Shown one piece after another: positions 1 through 8,061 of a stretch of DNA of 64,000 bases (the stretch's first letter is position 1; every line of letters begins with the position of its first letter). The stretch is taken from the NCBI GenBank assembly GCA_046329195.1, contig JAXLVB010000002.1:1240001-1304000 (forward strand). Reading direction: 5' to 3'. The stretch is from JAXLVB01 sp046329195 (GTDB taxonomy: Bacteria; Bacteroidota; Bacteroidia; Cytophagales; Spirosomataceae). The position numbers and the translations under genes were made by a program. The notes below the pieces were generated by a model. The model was not told the origin of the DNA and did no database searches. It worked only from the letters and a program-made list of their open reading frames with translations.

Positions 1-1004
1 TAGTTGTAGGTTGAATAACAAGTTCCTACCAACCCATCATGACCACGCATCGGGTAGTTGGAACGTAGGAAACTCAACCGATTACCCAGGGCATAGCCGT
101 TGGTCAATCCACGACGTACAGCAAGCGAACTGTGGGCTGTCTCCATGTCGGTGATTGAAGTCGGCGCATACAAGCCCTTACCTTGTTTTAGAAAAAATTG
201 AAGAAGCTTGGTCATATCTTTGGCATTGGACCACAGCGCTCCAGCACCACCATTGATGAGTGTCACCGAAGGAACTTGTATAAATTTTCCTTCTTCAAAA
301 ATATATTCTTTAGTGTCCAAAGCCGTTTGGCTATCCAGGTTTAGATTGGACGAGAGCATACCAATGGGTTTCAAAATAGTTTGAGTCAAAAACTGACTAA
401 ACGGTTGACCCGACATTTTCTCTAACAGATAGGCCAAGACTCCATAATTTGGATTTGAATAGGCCATACGCTCCCCAGGTTTCCACCGACAAACCAACGA
501 TGGCGCTTGACTGAGCATCATCGCTTTCCCAGAAGTTTGAACCTTCTTGAGCGTGTACATTCGGTTGAGTTTGATGTCGTCAAAGCCAGAAGTGTGTTCT
601 AATAAATGTACAACTTGGAGTGGGTGCGTTTTTTCCCAAGGATTTACAAGAGGAATTTCCGGCGCTATTTCTTTAATAGAATCATCCAACTTGATTTTTC
701 CTTGTTCTACCAATTTCAAGATGCCGAGGGCTACTATTGATTTGGTAATCGAGCCCATTCTGAAAAGAGTAGTTGCATCTACTTTCCGCCGAGTAGCTTC
801 ATCGGCATAGCCAAAGCCTCTTTGCAAAAGCACCGAATCTCGATTGACCACCCCAACCATTAGCCCCATAATGTGTTCTTGCTTCATCAAATACTGGATA
901 GAATCCTGTAATTGCCTCAGCGTCATTTGAGGCTTGTTAGGCTGCGCCAGAGCAACATGGGTGTAAATGCCAAAACCAACGAAAAGAATCAACCACTTTT
1001 TCAT
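1..1004 (-). CDS. Serine hydrolase, beta-lactamase/class C PBP family (partial)
   Basis: The gene reads leftwards and is cut by the window edge, so the C-terminus is missing. It starts at an ATG at 1004 with an export signal (MKKW, hydrophobic stretch, ALA-Q at about residue 20). The class C beta-lactamase/DD-peptidase motifs are visible: S-I-T-K (nucleophile Ser85, Lys88), a Y-S-N triad in the middle, and an H-D-G close to the truncated end, equivalent to the KTG-type motif. The family covers periplasmic DD-peptidases, esterases and beta-lactamases. The substrate cannot be told from sequence, so no resistance role is claimed. Confidence 0.85.
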   Translation of the reverse strand, partial: MKKWLILFVGFGIYTHVALAQPNKPQMTLRQLQDSIQYLMKQEHIMGLMVGVVNRDSVLLQRGFGYADEATRRKVDATTLFRMGSITKSIVALGILKLVEQGKIKLDDSIKEIAPEIPLVNPWEKTHPLQVVHLLEHTSGFDDIKLNRMYTLKKVQTSGKAMMLSQAPSLVCRWKPGERMAYSNPNYGVLAYLLEKMSGQPFSQFLTQTILKPIGMLSSNLNLDSQTALDTKEYIFEEGKFIQVPSVTLINGGAGALWSNAKDMTKLLQFFLKQGKGLYAPTSITDMETAHSSLAVRRGLTNGYALGNRLSFLRSNYPMRGHDGLVGTCYSTYN

Positions 1005-1327
1005 CTGTATGAGTATATTTTTTTAAGTCAGTTGGAAATCTTAATGTAATCGGATTCGGGATAGCCAATGCCCACTATTCATTTGGGTTGTTGTCAACAG
1101 GTCTGTCACGAGCATAGCAAGTTAATTCTGTTTCTTAGTAAGCATCTATCCTACTACCGAAAGACACCTTTGAATAGAGCTTTAGCTAATTATCAAACTT
1201 TTTAGAGTACTTCTTTTGTTGATTGAAAAATACACTAAAAAACAATCAAACAACAGCTTACGGGTAAGTTGTCTTGAAAATCCAATAGAATTTTGGCTAA
1301 TGGTATCGTTTTTTAGGTACGAGGCAT
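1005..1327. other. Intergenic region between divergent genes
   Basis: This AT-rich stretch separates the leftward hydrolase gene from the rightward pdhC. I see no open reading frame with coding character and no RNA fold. It presumably carries the hydrolase promoter, but no clear TAnnTTTG motif was found on the minus strand. Confidence 0.5.
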
Positions 1328-1335
1328 TAACTTTG
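1328..1335 (+). promoter_or_regulatory. Promoter -7 element upstream of pdhC
   Basis: The octamer TAACTTTG matches the Bacteroidota -7 consensus TAnnTTTG exactly and lies 46 bp before the pdhC ATG. No good TTTG is present at the usual -33 distance; only a T-rich run lies there. Confidence 0.55.
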
Positions 1336-1381
1336 AACGCCTTTTGACAAATTCAAAGAAACTATCCTTTCAAATTAAAAG

Positions 1382-2995
1382 ATGGCAGTAGCGATTAGAA
1401 TGCCCAAAATGTCTGACACCATGACCGAAGGTGTCATTGCTGAATGGCTTAAAAAAGTAGGTGACACCATCAAGTCGGGTGACATCATTGCCGAAGTGGA
1501 AACCGATAAGGCAACCATGGAGCTTGAAAACTACGAAGATGGCACTATTCTTTATATAGGCGTCCAGAAAGGCGAAGCCATTCCAGTGGATGGTATCATT
1601 GCCATTGTGGGTGCGCCCGGCGAAGATTACGCCGCATTATTGGGTGGAAATAGCGTTGCTAAAACCGAAACGCCTGCTGCAACGCCAGCAGTTGAAGTTC
1701 CTGCCAATACCCCAGCCCCAGTAGCAGCACCTGCCGTTGCGGTGAATGCCGTGGCCGTTCGGATGCCCAAAATGTCGGATACAATGACCGACGGCACCAT
1801 TGCTTCGTGGCTCAAAAAAGTAGGTGACGTAGTGAAGTCAGGCGATATTGTAGCTGAAGTGGAAACCGACAAAGCTACCATGGAGCTCGAAAACTACGAA
1901 GACGGCACCATTCTTCATATAGCCGCAGAGGCAGGAAGTGCTATACCAGTAGATGGAATAATTTATATAGTTGGTGAACCCGGGGCTGATTTTAGCGTCT
2001 TGCTAAATCCAACGGCGGTTGCTCCTGCTGCTACTCCCGCAGTAGAAGCCCCCAAGACAGTGGCTCCAGTAGCCACCGAAACCACCACAACAGAAACAGT
2101 GGAGTCAGATGGCCGTATCAAAATTTCGCCATTGGCCAAACAATTGGCGAAAGACAAAGGCATAAAACTGACCGAAGTGACGGGTTCTGGAGAAAACGGT
2201 CGCATTGTAAAGCGAGATATTGACAACTTTGTACCAAGTGCCAAGCCAGTGGCCGCCGAAACGCCTGCGAAGTCGGCTACCCCAAGTCCTGCTATTCCAA
2301 TTGCTTATGGCGAAGAGAGCTACGAGGAAGTCAATGTGACACAAATGCGCAAGACGATTGCTCGTCGTCTTGGTGAAAGCAAGTTTTCGGCACCTCACTT
2401 CTACTTGACCATGGAAATCAACATGGACAAGGCGATGGCGGCACGTGCCAGCATGAACGAGGTTGCACCAGCCAAATTATCATTTAACGACATGGTTATC
2501 AAAGCTACTGCAATGGCTTTGATGCAACATCCGAAAGTGAATTCATCGTGGTTGGGTGATAAAATTCGTTATAACCACCATATCCATATTGGTATGGCCG
2601 TGGCAGTTGAAGAAGGCCTGCTGGTGCCAGTTATTCGTTTTGCCAACTTAAAAACTCTGTCACAGATTTCGGTTGAGGCCAAAGACTTGGGTGGCAAAGC
2701 CAAAACCAAGAAACTGTCTCCAGCCGAAATGCAAGGCAACACCTTCACCATCAGCAACTTGGGCATGTTTGGCATTGACGAATTTACGGCTATCATCAAC
2801 CCGCCAGATGCTTGTATTTTGGCTGTAGGTGGCATTAAAGAAGACGTTCGGGTGAAAAACGGACAGTTCTACGCCACCAACATCATGAAAGTAACCCTCT
2901 CGTGCGACCACCGTGTGGTAGATGGTGCTACGGGAGCAGCCTTCTTGCAAACCATCAAGTCGTTGTTAGAAGACCCCGTTCGGATGTTAATTTAG
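1382..2995 (+). CDS. pdhC: Pyruvate dehydrogenase complex E2 (dihydrolipoyl acetyltransferase)
   Basis: This is the E2 core of the pyruvate dehydrogenase complex, transferring acetyl groups from lipoyl-lysine to CoA. Two near-identical lipoyl domains (about residues 4-79 and 125-200) each carry an ETDKATME motif with the lipoylated Lys43 and Lys164. Ala/Pro/Thr-rich linkers follow, then a peripheral subunit-binding domain (about 246-283) and the catalytic domain (about 315-537) with the active-site motif DHRVVDG (His510, Asp514). The repeated PKMSDTMT signature is typical of pyruvate rather than 2-oxoglutarate E2. No E1 or E3 gene is adjacent. It stands alone behind its own promoter. Confidence 0.95.
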   Translation: MAVAIRMPKMSDTMTEGVIAEWLKKVGDTIKSGDIIAEVETDKATMELENYEDGTILYIGVQKGEAIPVDGIIAIVGAPGEDYAALLGGNSVAKTETPAATPAVEVPANTPAPVAAPAVAVNAVAVRMPKMSDTMTDGTIASWLKKVGDVVKSGDIVAEVETDKATMELENYEDGTILHIAAEAGSAIPVDGIIYIVGEPGADFSVLLNPTAVAPAATPAVEAPKTVAPVATETTTTETVESDGRIKISPLAKQLAKDKGIKLTEVTGSGENGRIVKRDIDNFVPSAKPVAAETPAKSATPSPAIPIAYGEESYEEVNVTQMRKTIARRLGESKFSAPHFYLTMEINMDKAMAARASMNEVAPAKLSFNDMVIKATAMALMQHPKVNSSWLGDKIRYNHHIHIGMAVAVEEGLLVPVIRFANLKTLSQISVEAKDLGGKAKTKKLSPAEMQGNTFTISNLGMFGIDEFTAIINPPDACILAVGGIKEDVRVKNGQFYATNIMKVTLSCDHRVVDGATGAAFLQTIKSLLEDPVRMLI

Positions 2996-2999
2996 ATAG

Positions 3000-3060
3000 A
3001 AGGTAAGAGGTGAAAGGAAAAAGGTGAAAGGTAAGAAGTAAAAAAAGGCGTAAGGAATTT
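3000..3060. repeat. Purine-rich degenerate tandem repeat (GGTGAAAGG type)
   Basis: A purine-only run built from degenerate units such as AGGTGAAAGG and AAGGTAAGA begins a few bases after the pdhC stop codon. The same kind of sequence follows stop codons at about 47705 and 57222. It has no coding potential. Confidence 0.6.
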
Positions 3061-3129
3061 GCCTTGAGGAATTCTAATCTCCTACTTCATACCTCTTTTC
3101 ATAAACACGATATTTACATCCCTATAATT

Positions 3130-3157
3130 GGCCAGTGAGTATTCACTGGCCTTTTTT
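3130..3157 (+). terminator. Rho-independent terminator-like hairpin just before hslV
   Basis: A perfect 9-bp stem (GGCCAGTGA / TCACTGGCC, loop GTAT) is followed by six T residues. It would end pdhC transcription, yet the run of T stops only three bases before the likely hslV ATG at 3161. It would therefore also sit in the hslV leader if transcription starts upstream. Confidence 0.7.
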
Positions 3158-3160
3158 GAA

Positions 3161-3706
3161 ATGAAAGAAAAAATTCATTCCACCACCGTGTTGGGTGTGG
3201 TTCATAACGGCGAAGTAGTCGTTGGTGCCGATGGACAAGCCACTATGGGAAATACAGTTGCTAAAAGTAATGTTCGGAAAATCAGGAAGTTACTTGATGG
3301 CAAAATCATAGCGGGTTTTGCTGGAAGCACAGCCGATGCTTTCGCTTTGATTGAGCGATTTGAAGAAAAACTAAATGCGTTTGGTGGAAATATGAAGCGA
3401 GCCGCCATCGAACTTGCCAAAGACTGGCGCACCGATCGCTACCTACGGCGCTTAGAAGCCATGCTCATTGTGGCCAATCAAAGCGAAGTGTTGATTTTGA
3501 GTGGCACAGGCGACGTTTTAGAGCCAGAAAACGGCATTGCGGCAATCGGTTCGGGATCAAACTATGCGCTGTCGGCAGCAATAGCACTCAAAAAACATGC
3601 TCCTCAACTCACGGCAGAAGAAATTGTACGAGAAAGTTTACACATCGCTGCTGATATATGTATTTATACCAACCACAATCTTGTCGTAGAAAAAGTACAA
3701 AAGTGA
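3161..3706 (+). CDS. hslV: ATP-dependent protease subunit HslV
   Basis: This is the proteolytic subunit of the HslUV (ClpYQ) protease, an N-terminal threonine hydrolase of the proteasome fold in the cytoplasm. The ATG at 3161 gives MKEKIHSTTVLG; the Thr-Thr-Val motif implies removal of about seven residues to expose the catalytic Thr. Hallmarks are the VVVGADGQATMGN stretch, RKIRKL, and GSGSNYALSAA near residue 140. The reading frame stays open upstream to a TTG at 3128, but that extension would translate the terminator hairpin and is rejected. At 181 aa the length is normal. The ATPase partner hslU is not adjacent, so it must be encoded elsewhere. Confidence 0.93.
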   Translation: MKEKIHSTTVLGVVHNGEVVVGADGQATMGNTVAKSNVRKIRKLLDGKIIAGFAGSTADAFALIERFEEKLNAFGGNMKRAAIELAKDWRTDRYLRRLEAMLIVANQSEVLILSGTGDVLEPENGIAAIGSGSNYALSAAIALKKHAPQLTAEEIVRESLHIAADICIYTNHNLVVEKVQK

Positions 3707-3707
3707 G

Positions 3708-3790
3708 CAGGAGATTGGTGTATTGGGTACTGGTGCACTAGGTATTTGTTTATAGAGGATTCGGTAGCTAAGACGGTTACTAGTCAAGTC
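3708..3790. repeat. Degenerate intergenic repeat (TTGGTGTATTGG type)
   Basis: Between the convergent hslV and hldD genes lies sequence containing ATTGGTGTATTGG and CGGTAGCTAAG. Reverse-complement relatives of both phrases recur at 26395-26525, again after a stop codon, which suggests a dispersed degenerate repeat family. Confidence 0.45.
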
Positions 3791-3811
3791 AGGTGATTTG
3801 GCATTCGAAGG

Positions 3812-4777
3812 TTATAGGTACTTTCCTTCTGCTAAATAATTTTTGACATAATCTTCAATGCCTTCTTCTAAGGTATGAAAAGGGCGGTCGTAGCCAATGG
3901 AGCGTAGTTTGCTCATGTTGGCTTGGGTAAAGTATTGGTATTTATCTCGAATGTCGGCAGGGGTGTCCACAAAATCAAGCTGAGGAGTCAAGTCCAAGGC
4001 TTTGAATGTATTTTTGGCCAAATCTAAAAACGTGCGAGCTTTGCCCGAACCCAAGTTGTAAATCCCTGAGTTTTTTCGCTGATACATCAAAAACAAACAA
4101 ACCTCCACCAAGTCTTTTACATAGACAAAATCCCGCATTTGTTCGCCATCACGATAATCAGGATTGTGTGAGCGAAACAACTTCATCTGTCCCGATGCCT
4201 TGATTTGATTGAAGGTATGGAAAATCACCGAGGCCATTCGTCCTTTGTGGTATTCGTTGGGGCCATACACATTAAAAAACTTCAAACCAGCCCAGAAAAA
4301 TGGCTTTCTTTCCTGTCGTAGCGCCCAGATGTCGAATTCGTTTTTAGAATCACCATAGGGATTCAACGGATGAAGTTTTGGAATGAGGCTTTCGTTGTCA
4401 TCATAACCCAACTCGCCTAACCCATACGTTGCTGCCGAAGACGCATACACCAATGGTATTTGATATTCGATGCACTTTTCCCAAATTTTCTTGGAATAAC
4501 TAACATTCAATCGCTCAAATACAGCACGGTCAAATTCAGTGGTATCGGTACGAGCACCGATATGAAAAAGGAATTCTACTTCGTAATAATTTTCGTCAAG
4601 CCAACTAAAAAACTGCTCTCTATCCACACGCTCTAACACTTGTTTCCCTTCTAAGTTCTTGTTTTTCTGCTCGTTAGAAAAGTCATCAACGGCAATCACA
4701 TGCGTAAAGTTGTCTTGATTAAGACGTTGAATCAGGCAACTTCCAATAAATCCGGCAGCTCCGGTTACAATAATCAT
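3812..4777 (-). CDS. hldD: ADP-L-glycero-D-manno-heptose 6-epimerase
   Basis: This extended-SDR epimerase makes ADP-L-glycero-D-manno-heptose for the lipopolysaccharide inner core. A Rossmann TGAAGFIGS nucleotide-binding motif starts at about residue 5, the catalytic Tyr-x-x-x-Lys is Y141-G-D-S-K145, and the substrate-binding FNVYGPNEYHKGRMASV block is characteristic of HldD. The ATG at 4777 is preferred over an in-frame TTG two codons upstream because it places the glycine motif at the usual distance. At 321 aa it is the normal length. It is monocistronic and convergent with hslV. Confidence 0.93.
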   Translation of the reverse strand: MIIVTGAAGFIGSCLIQRLNQDNFTHVIAVDDFSNEQKNKNLEGKQVLERVDREQFFSWLDENYYEVEFLFHIGARTDTTEFDRAVFERLNVSYSKKIWEKCIEYQIPLVYASSAATYGLGELGYDDNESLIPKLHPLNPYGDSKNEFDIWALRQERKPFFWAGLKFFNVYGPNEYHKGRMASVIFHTFNQIKASGQMKLFRSHNPDYRDGEQMRDFVYVKDLVEVCLFLMYQRKNSGIYNLGSGKARTFLDLAKNTFKALDLTPQLDFVDTPADIRDKYQYFTQANMSKLRSIGYDRPFHTLEEGIEDYVKNYLAEGKYL

Positions 4778-4968
4778 GAGCAATAAAATGCTAACGGTGG
4801 ATAGGTATTTTTACTTAGGGGAAAAATTGTGTAAAATTATCGCTTTTGAAAACATAAATCCATAGACTGAAAAAGGATAAAATTGTACTTTTCAAAGTGA
4901 AACGAATAGAATTGACAATTGATTGCGATTGAAAACGAACGAATACCCAAAAACTCAGGTTGGTGTAT

Positions 4969-4976
4969 TAACTTTG
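4969..4976 (+). promoter_or_regulatory. Promoter -7 element for the PTPS-family gene
   Basis: A perfect TAACTTTG lies 12 bp before the ATG at 4989. Transcription would start a few bases from the start codon, giving a very short leader. No clear -33 TTTG is visible. Confidence 0.5.
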
Positions 4977-4988
4977 CAGAAATATTGA

Positions 4989-5414
4989 ATGATTATGGTT
5001 TATGTGAGTAGAAAAGAGCATTTTAATGCGGCTCATCGGTTGTATAACCCAACCTGGACAGAAGAGAAAAACAAGGAAGTTTTTGGCCCATGTGCCAATG
5101 CAAACTGGCATGGTCACAATTTTGAGTTGACTGTCACTGTTAAAGGCACCCCAGACCCCGAAACAGGATTTATCATTGATTTGAAAAAGCTGGGGGAGAT
5201 TATCAAGCAAGAAATAGTAGAACGAGTTGACCATAAAAACCTGAACCTTGATGTAGATTTTATGCAAGGTAAAATGGCCAGTTGCGAGATTTTCGTCATG
5301 GAAATCTGGAAAATCTTAGCTCCTAAAATCCAAGAAGCATCACCGAGAGCCACCTTATATCGCTTGCATTTGGTAGAAACCCCGAAAAATTTTGTGGAAT
5401 ACTACGGAGAATAA
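4989..5414 (+). CDS. 6-pyruvoyl-tetrahydropterin synthase / QueD family enzyme
   Basis: This small T-fold enzyme acts on 7,8-dihydroneopterin triphosphate. Zinc ligands His16 (FNAAHRL), His41 and His43 (WHGHNF) are present, with a candidate catalytic Cys35 and the Asp81-His82 pair (VDHKNLN). The Cys-to-HGH spacing is C-x5-HGH, the arrangement I recall for biopterin-type PTPS (PTPS-II); classic QueD has C-x3-HGH. It could serve tetrahydropterin or queuosine synthesis, and no queuosine gene is adjacent. A second ATG two codons in is also possible. lpxB follows 97 bp downstream. Confidence 0.82.
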   Translation: MIMVYVSRKEHFNAAHRLYNPTWTEEKNKEVFGPCANANWHGHNFELTVTVKGTPDPETGFIIDLKKLGEIIKQEIVERVDHKNLNLDVDFMQGKMASCEIFVMEIWKILAPKIQEASPRATLYRLHLVETPKNFVEYYGE

Positions 5415-5511
5415 AGCTGAGATTCCTCTACCTTTCTCCTTTTTGGAATTTTTCTATCCTTTTTACAATTCACCTCACTAGCGATTACCCTACGGCTTTT
5501 ACTTTTTTTCC

Positions 5512-6645
5512 ATGAAATTTTTTATCATAGCAGGCGAGCGGTCGGGCGATTTGCATGGAGCCAATTTGGTTCGAGAGCTCAAGCGACAACACCCTACCGC
5601 CGAGATAGTGGCTTATGGAGGAGAATTGATGGAAGAAGCGGGTGCCAATTTATTAAAGCACTATCGTGAGTTTTCGGTCATGGGCTTCTTGAACGTACTA
5701 CTTCAATTTCGCAAAATTGCCAAAACGTTTACCCAATGCCAAAATGATCTGTTGGCTGCCCAACCAGATGCGTTGATATTGATTGATTTTGCGGGCTTTA
5801 ATCTACGGATGGCTCAATTTGCCAAATCAAAAGGTATCCGTACTTGCTATTACATTTCGCCTAAAGTTTGGGCATGGAACCAACAGCGGGCACTGACTTT
5901 AAAAAAAGTCGTTGATGAATTGTATGTGATTTTTCCGTTTGAAGTGGCTTTTTTCAAGCAATACAATTACGACGTCTGGTATGTGGGAAATCCGCTGTTA
6001 GATGCCATCCAAGGGTTTGTCCCCCATCCTGAGTTTAAGGCCCAACACCAACTCGACAACCGCCCCATCATAGCCTTATTGCCCGGCAGCCGAAAGCAAG
6101 AGGTAGAACGAATGTTGTCTAAAATGCTTGTAGCTGTAAATCAACTTGATGGCTATCAAATAGTTGTAGCAGGAGTAAGTAATTTACCAGCTACTCTTTA
6201 CACCTCCCTCCTATCGGCCTATCCCTCTGTCAAGCTGATTACGGATGCCTCTTACGATGTCCTGCATATAGCAGAAGCGGCTTTGGTTACGTCAGGAACA
6301 GCTACACTCGAAACGGCTCTCTTCAATGTGCCACAAGTGGTATGTTACGAAACCGATTGGTTCTCCTACCAAATCGGCAAAAAAGTCATTCGAGTTCCCT
6401 ACATTTCGTTGGTCAATCTGATTGCTCAACGTGAAATTGTCAAAGAATTAATTCAAGCAGAATTTAACGAAACCCAACTAAAAAAAGAACTCGTTGCTAT
6501 TGTCGGCCAAGGTGACAAACGACAACGAGTTCTGGAAGGGTATGTACAGCTTCATCAGCTCATGGGCGAAGCAGGTGCTTCTGCCCGAACGGCACAATTC
6601 ATCTTGAACCGGAGTATCAATACTCGTGAGGAAGCAAACCGTTGA
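5512..6645 (+). CDS. lpxB: Lipid-A-disaccharide synthase
   Basis: This GT19 glycosyltransferase condenses UDP-diacylglucosamine with lipid X to form the lipid A disaccharide at the inner membrane. The N-terminus shows the family signature AGERSGDLHGANL, followed by YISPKVWAWNQQR and LLPGSRKQEVERM, and near the C-terminus the VTSGTATLE motif of the nucleotide-sugar site. At 377 aa it is the normal length. Its last 29 bp overlap the 3' end of the convergent dehydrogenase gene. Together with hldD it marks an envelope-biogenesis neighbourhood. Confidence 0.95.
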   Translation: MKFFIIAGERSGDLHGANLVRELKRQHPTAEIVAYGGELMEEAGANLLKHYREFSVMGFLNVLLQFRKIAKTFTQCQNDLLAAQPDALILIDFAGFNLRMAQFAKSKGIRTCYYISPKVWAWNQQRALTLKKVVDELYVIFPFEVAFFKQYNYDVWYVGNPLLDAIQGFVPHPEFKAQHQLDNRPIIALLPGSRKQEVERMLSKMLVAVNQLDGYQIVVAGVSNLPATLYTSLLSAYPSVKLITDASYDVLHIAEAALVTSGTATLETALFNVPQVVCYETDWFSYQIGKKVIRVPYISLVNLIAQREIVKELIQAEFNETQLKKELVAIVGQGDKRQRVLEGYVQLHQLMGEAGASARTAQFILNRSINTREEANR

Positions 6646-7834
6646 CTTCTTCATGCCAAGGTAAGCCATGCACATTGAGCATATCCATAAAAGGATCTGG
6701 ATTCATTTCTTCGCAGTTCCACACACCGGGTTGCATCCATTGGCCTTCAATCATCATCATAGCCCCGATCATGGCTGGCACACCAGTTGTATAACTAACA
6801 CCCTGTGCCTGAACCTCTTGCCAGCAATCTTGGTGTTTACAATTGTTCCAAACATAATAGGTAGTTTCACTTCCGTCTTTGCCCAGACCCTTGATTTGGC
6901 AGCCGATAGACGTTTCGCCTGTGTAGTTTTCGCCTAAGGTATCAGGCGAAGGGAGCACGGCTTTCAAAAACTCCAAGGGCACAATGTCTTGCCCCTGAAA
7001 CTTAATCGGCGTAATACTCGTCATTCCCACATTTTGCAAGACTGTGAGGTGGGTGATATACTGCTGGCCAAAAGTCATCCAGAAGCGTGCACGCTTGAGC
7101 GTAGGGAAATTTTTCACCAACGATTCTAACTCTTCGTGATAAAGTACATAGCTTTCTTTGGGGCCAATGTTTGGATAATCAATCTGCTTATGAATGCTCA
7201 TGGCAGGTATCTCAACCCATTCGCCATTTTCCCAATAACGCCCCGGCTGGGTAATCTCACGAATATTAATTTCGGGATTAAAATTGGTAGCAAACGCTTT
7301 GCCGTGGTCGCCAGCGTTGCAGTCAATGATGTCCAGATAGTGCATTTCGGAGAAGTGATGCTTGTTGGCATACGCACAATACACCTGCGTAACACCCGGG
7401 TCAAAACCACAGCCTAAAAGTGCCATCAAGCCTGCTTCCCGAAAACGCTCTTGATAGGCCCATTGCCAAGAGTACTCAAACTTCGCTACATCTTTAGGTT
7501 CGTAATTGGCAGTATCCAAATAGTGAACGCCTGTTTGAAGGCAGGCATCCATGATGGTCAAATCTTGGTACGGAAGTGCCACATTGATTACCATAAACGG
7601 CTTAAATGCTTGAATAAGTGCCACCAATTCGGGCACATTATCGGCATCTACTTGGGCGGTTTGGATGTCGGTAGGTAAGCCAATTGCTTTAGCCTCTGCT
7701 GCTATTTTATCGCATTTTGATTTGGTGCGACTGGCCAACAAAACTTCCGAGAAAGTTTGGGGATTCATGGCGCATTTTTTAGCAACCACGTTGCCAACGC
7801 CACCTGCCCCAATCACAAGCACTTTCTGAGCCAT
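6617..7834 (-). CDS. Saccharopine dehydrogenase family; probable carboxynorspermidine synthase
   Basis: An N-terminal Rossmann domain opens with VLVIGAGGVGNVVAKKC. The sequence continues with LGCGFDPGVTQVYCAYA and YPNIGPKESYVLYHEELESL, which I associate with carboxyspermidine/carboxynorspermidine dehydrogenase rather than lysine-pathway saccharopine dehydrogenase. The enzyme would reductively condense a diamine with aspartate semialdehyde on the alternative spermidine route. The decarboxylase partner (nspC-like) is not nearby. At 405 aa the length fits. The C-terminal codons overlap lpxB on the opposite strand by 29 bp. Confidence 0.82.
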   Translation of the reverse strand: MAQKVLVIGAGGVGNVVAKKCAMNPQTFSEVLLASRTKSKCDKIAAEAKAIGLPTDIQTAQVDADNVPELVALIQAFKPFMVINVALPYQDLTIMDACLQTGVHYLDTANYEPKDVAKFEYSWQWAYQERFREAGLMALLGCGFDPGVTQVYCAYANKHHFSEMHYLDIIDCNAGDHGKAFATNFNPEINIREITQPGRYWENGEWVEIPAMSIHKQIDYPNIGPKESYVLYHEELESLVKNFPTLKRARFWMTFGQQYITHLTVLQNVGMTSITPIKFQGQDIVPLEFLKAVLPSPDTLGENYTGETSIGCQIKGLGKDGSETTYYVWNNCKHQDCWQEVQAQGVSYTTGVPAMIGAMMMIEGQWMQPGVWNCEEMNPDPFMDMLNVHGLPWHEEVNGLLPHEY

Positions 7835-7871
7835 TGTAAACTAATTTGGTTTTAGTGTTAAAAACAGACTG

Positions 7872-7879
7872 CAAAGATA
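7872..7879 (-). promoter_or_regulatory. Promoter -7 element for the carboxynorspermidine synthase-like gene
   Basis: Read on the minus strand this is TATCTTTG, an exact TAnnTTTG match, 38 bp before the ATG at 7834. No convincing -33 element was found. Confidence 0.5.
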
Positions 7880-8061
7880 GTCAGAATCTATTTTTTAGTT
7901 CAGCATTTACTTCCTTTCGGCAAATTTAATCTCTAATTTGTTTTGCAGTAACGAATATTTGGCTATCTTGCTTTAAATTGCACACTGTATAAAGAGCACT
8001 TTAGTTCCACTTTAGAATTTTCAATCATTCAAGCTAACGTTTCTCTTTTGTTACCCAGCTC

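Noticed and set aside
547..810. Plus-strand frame opposite the partial beta-lactamase-family gene
   Set aside because: It lies entirely antisense to a gene with intact active-site motifs.
1..1004. Antibiotic-resistance beta-lactamase
   Set aside because: The motifs fit the broad serine hydrolase/PBP family, and the C-terminus is missing; resistance cannot be claimed.
3128..3160. TTG-initiated N-terminal extension of HslV
   Set aside because: It would translate the terminator hairpin and displace the propeptide; the ATG at 3161 gives the expected Thr-Thr-Val processing context.
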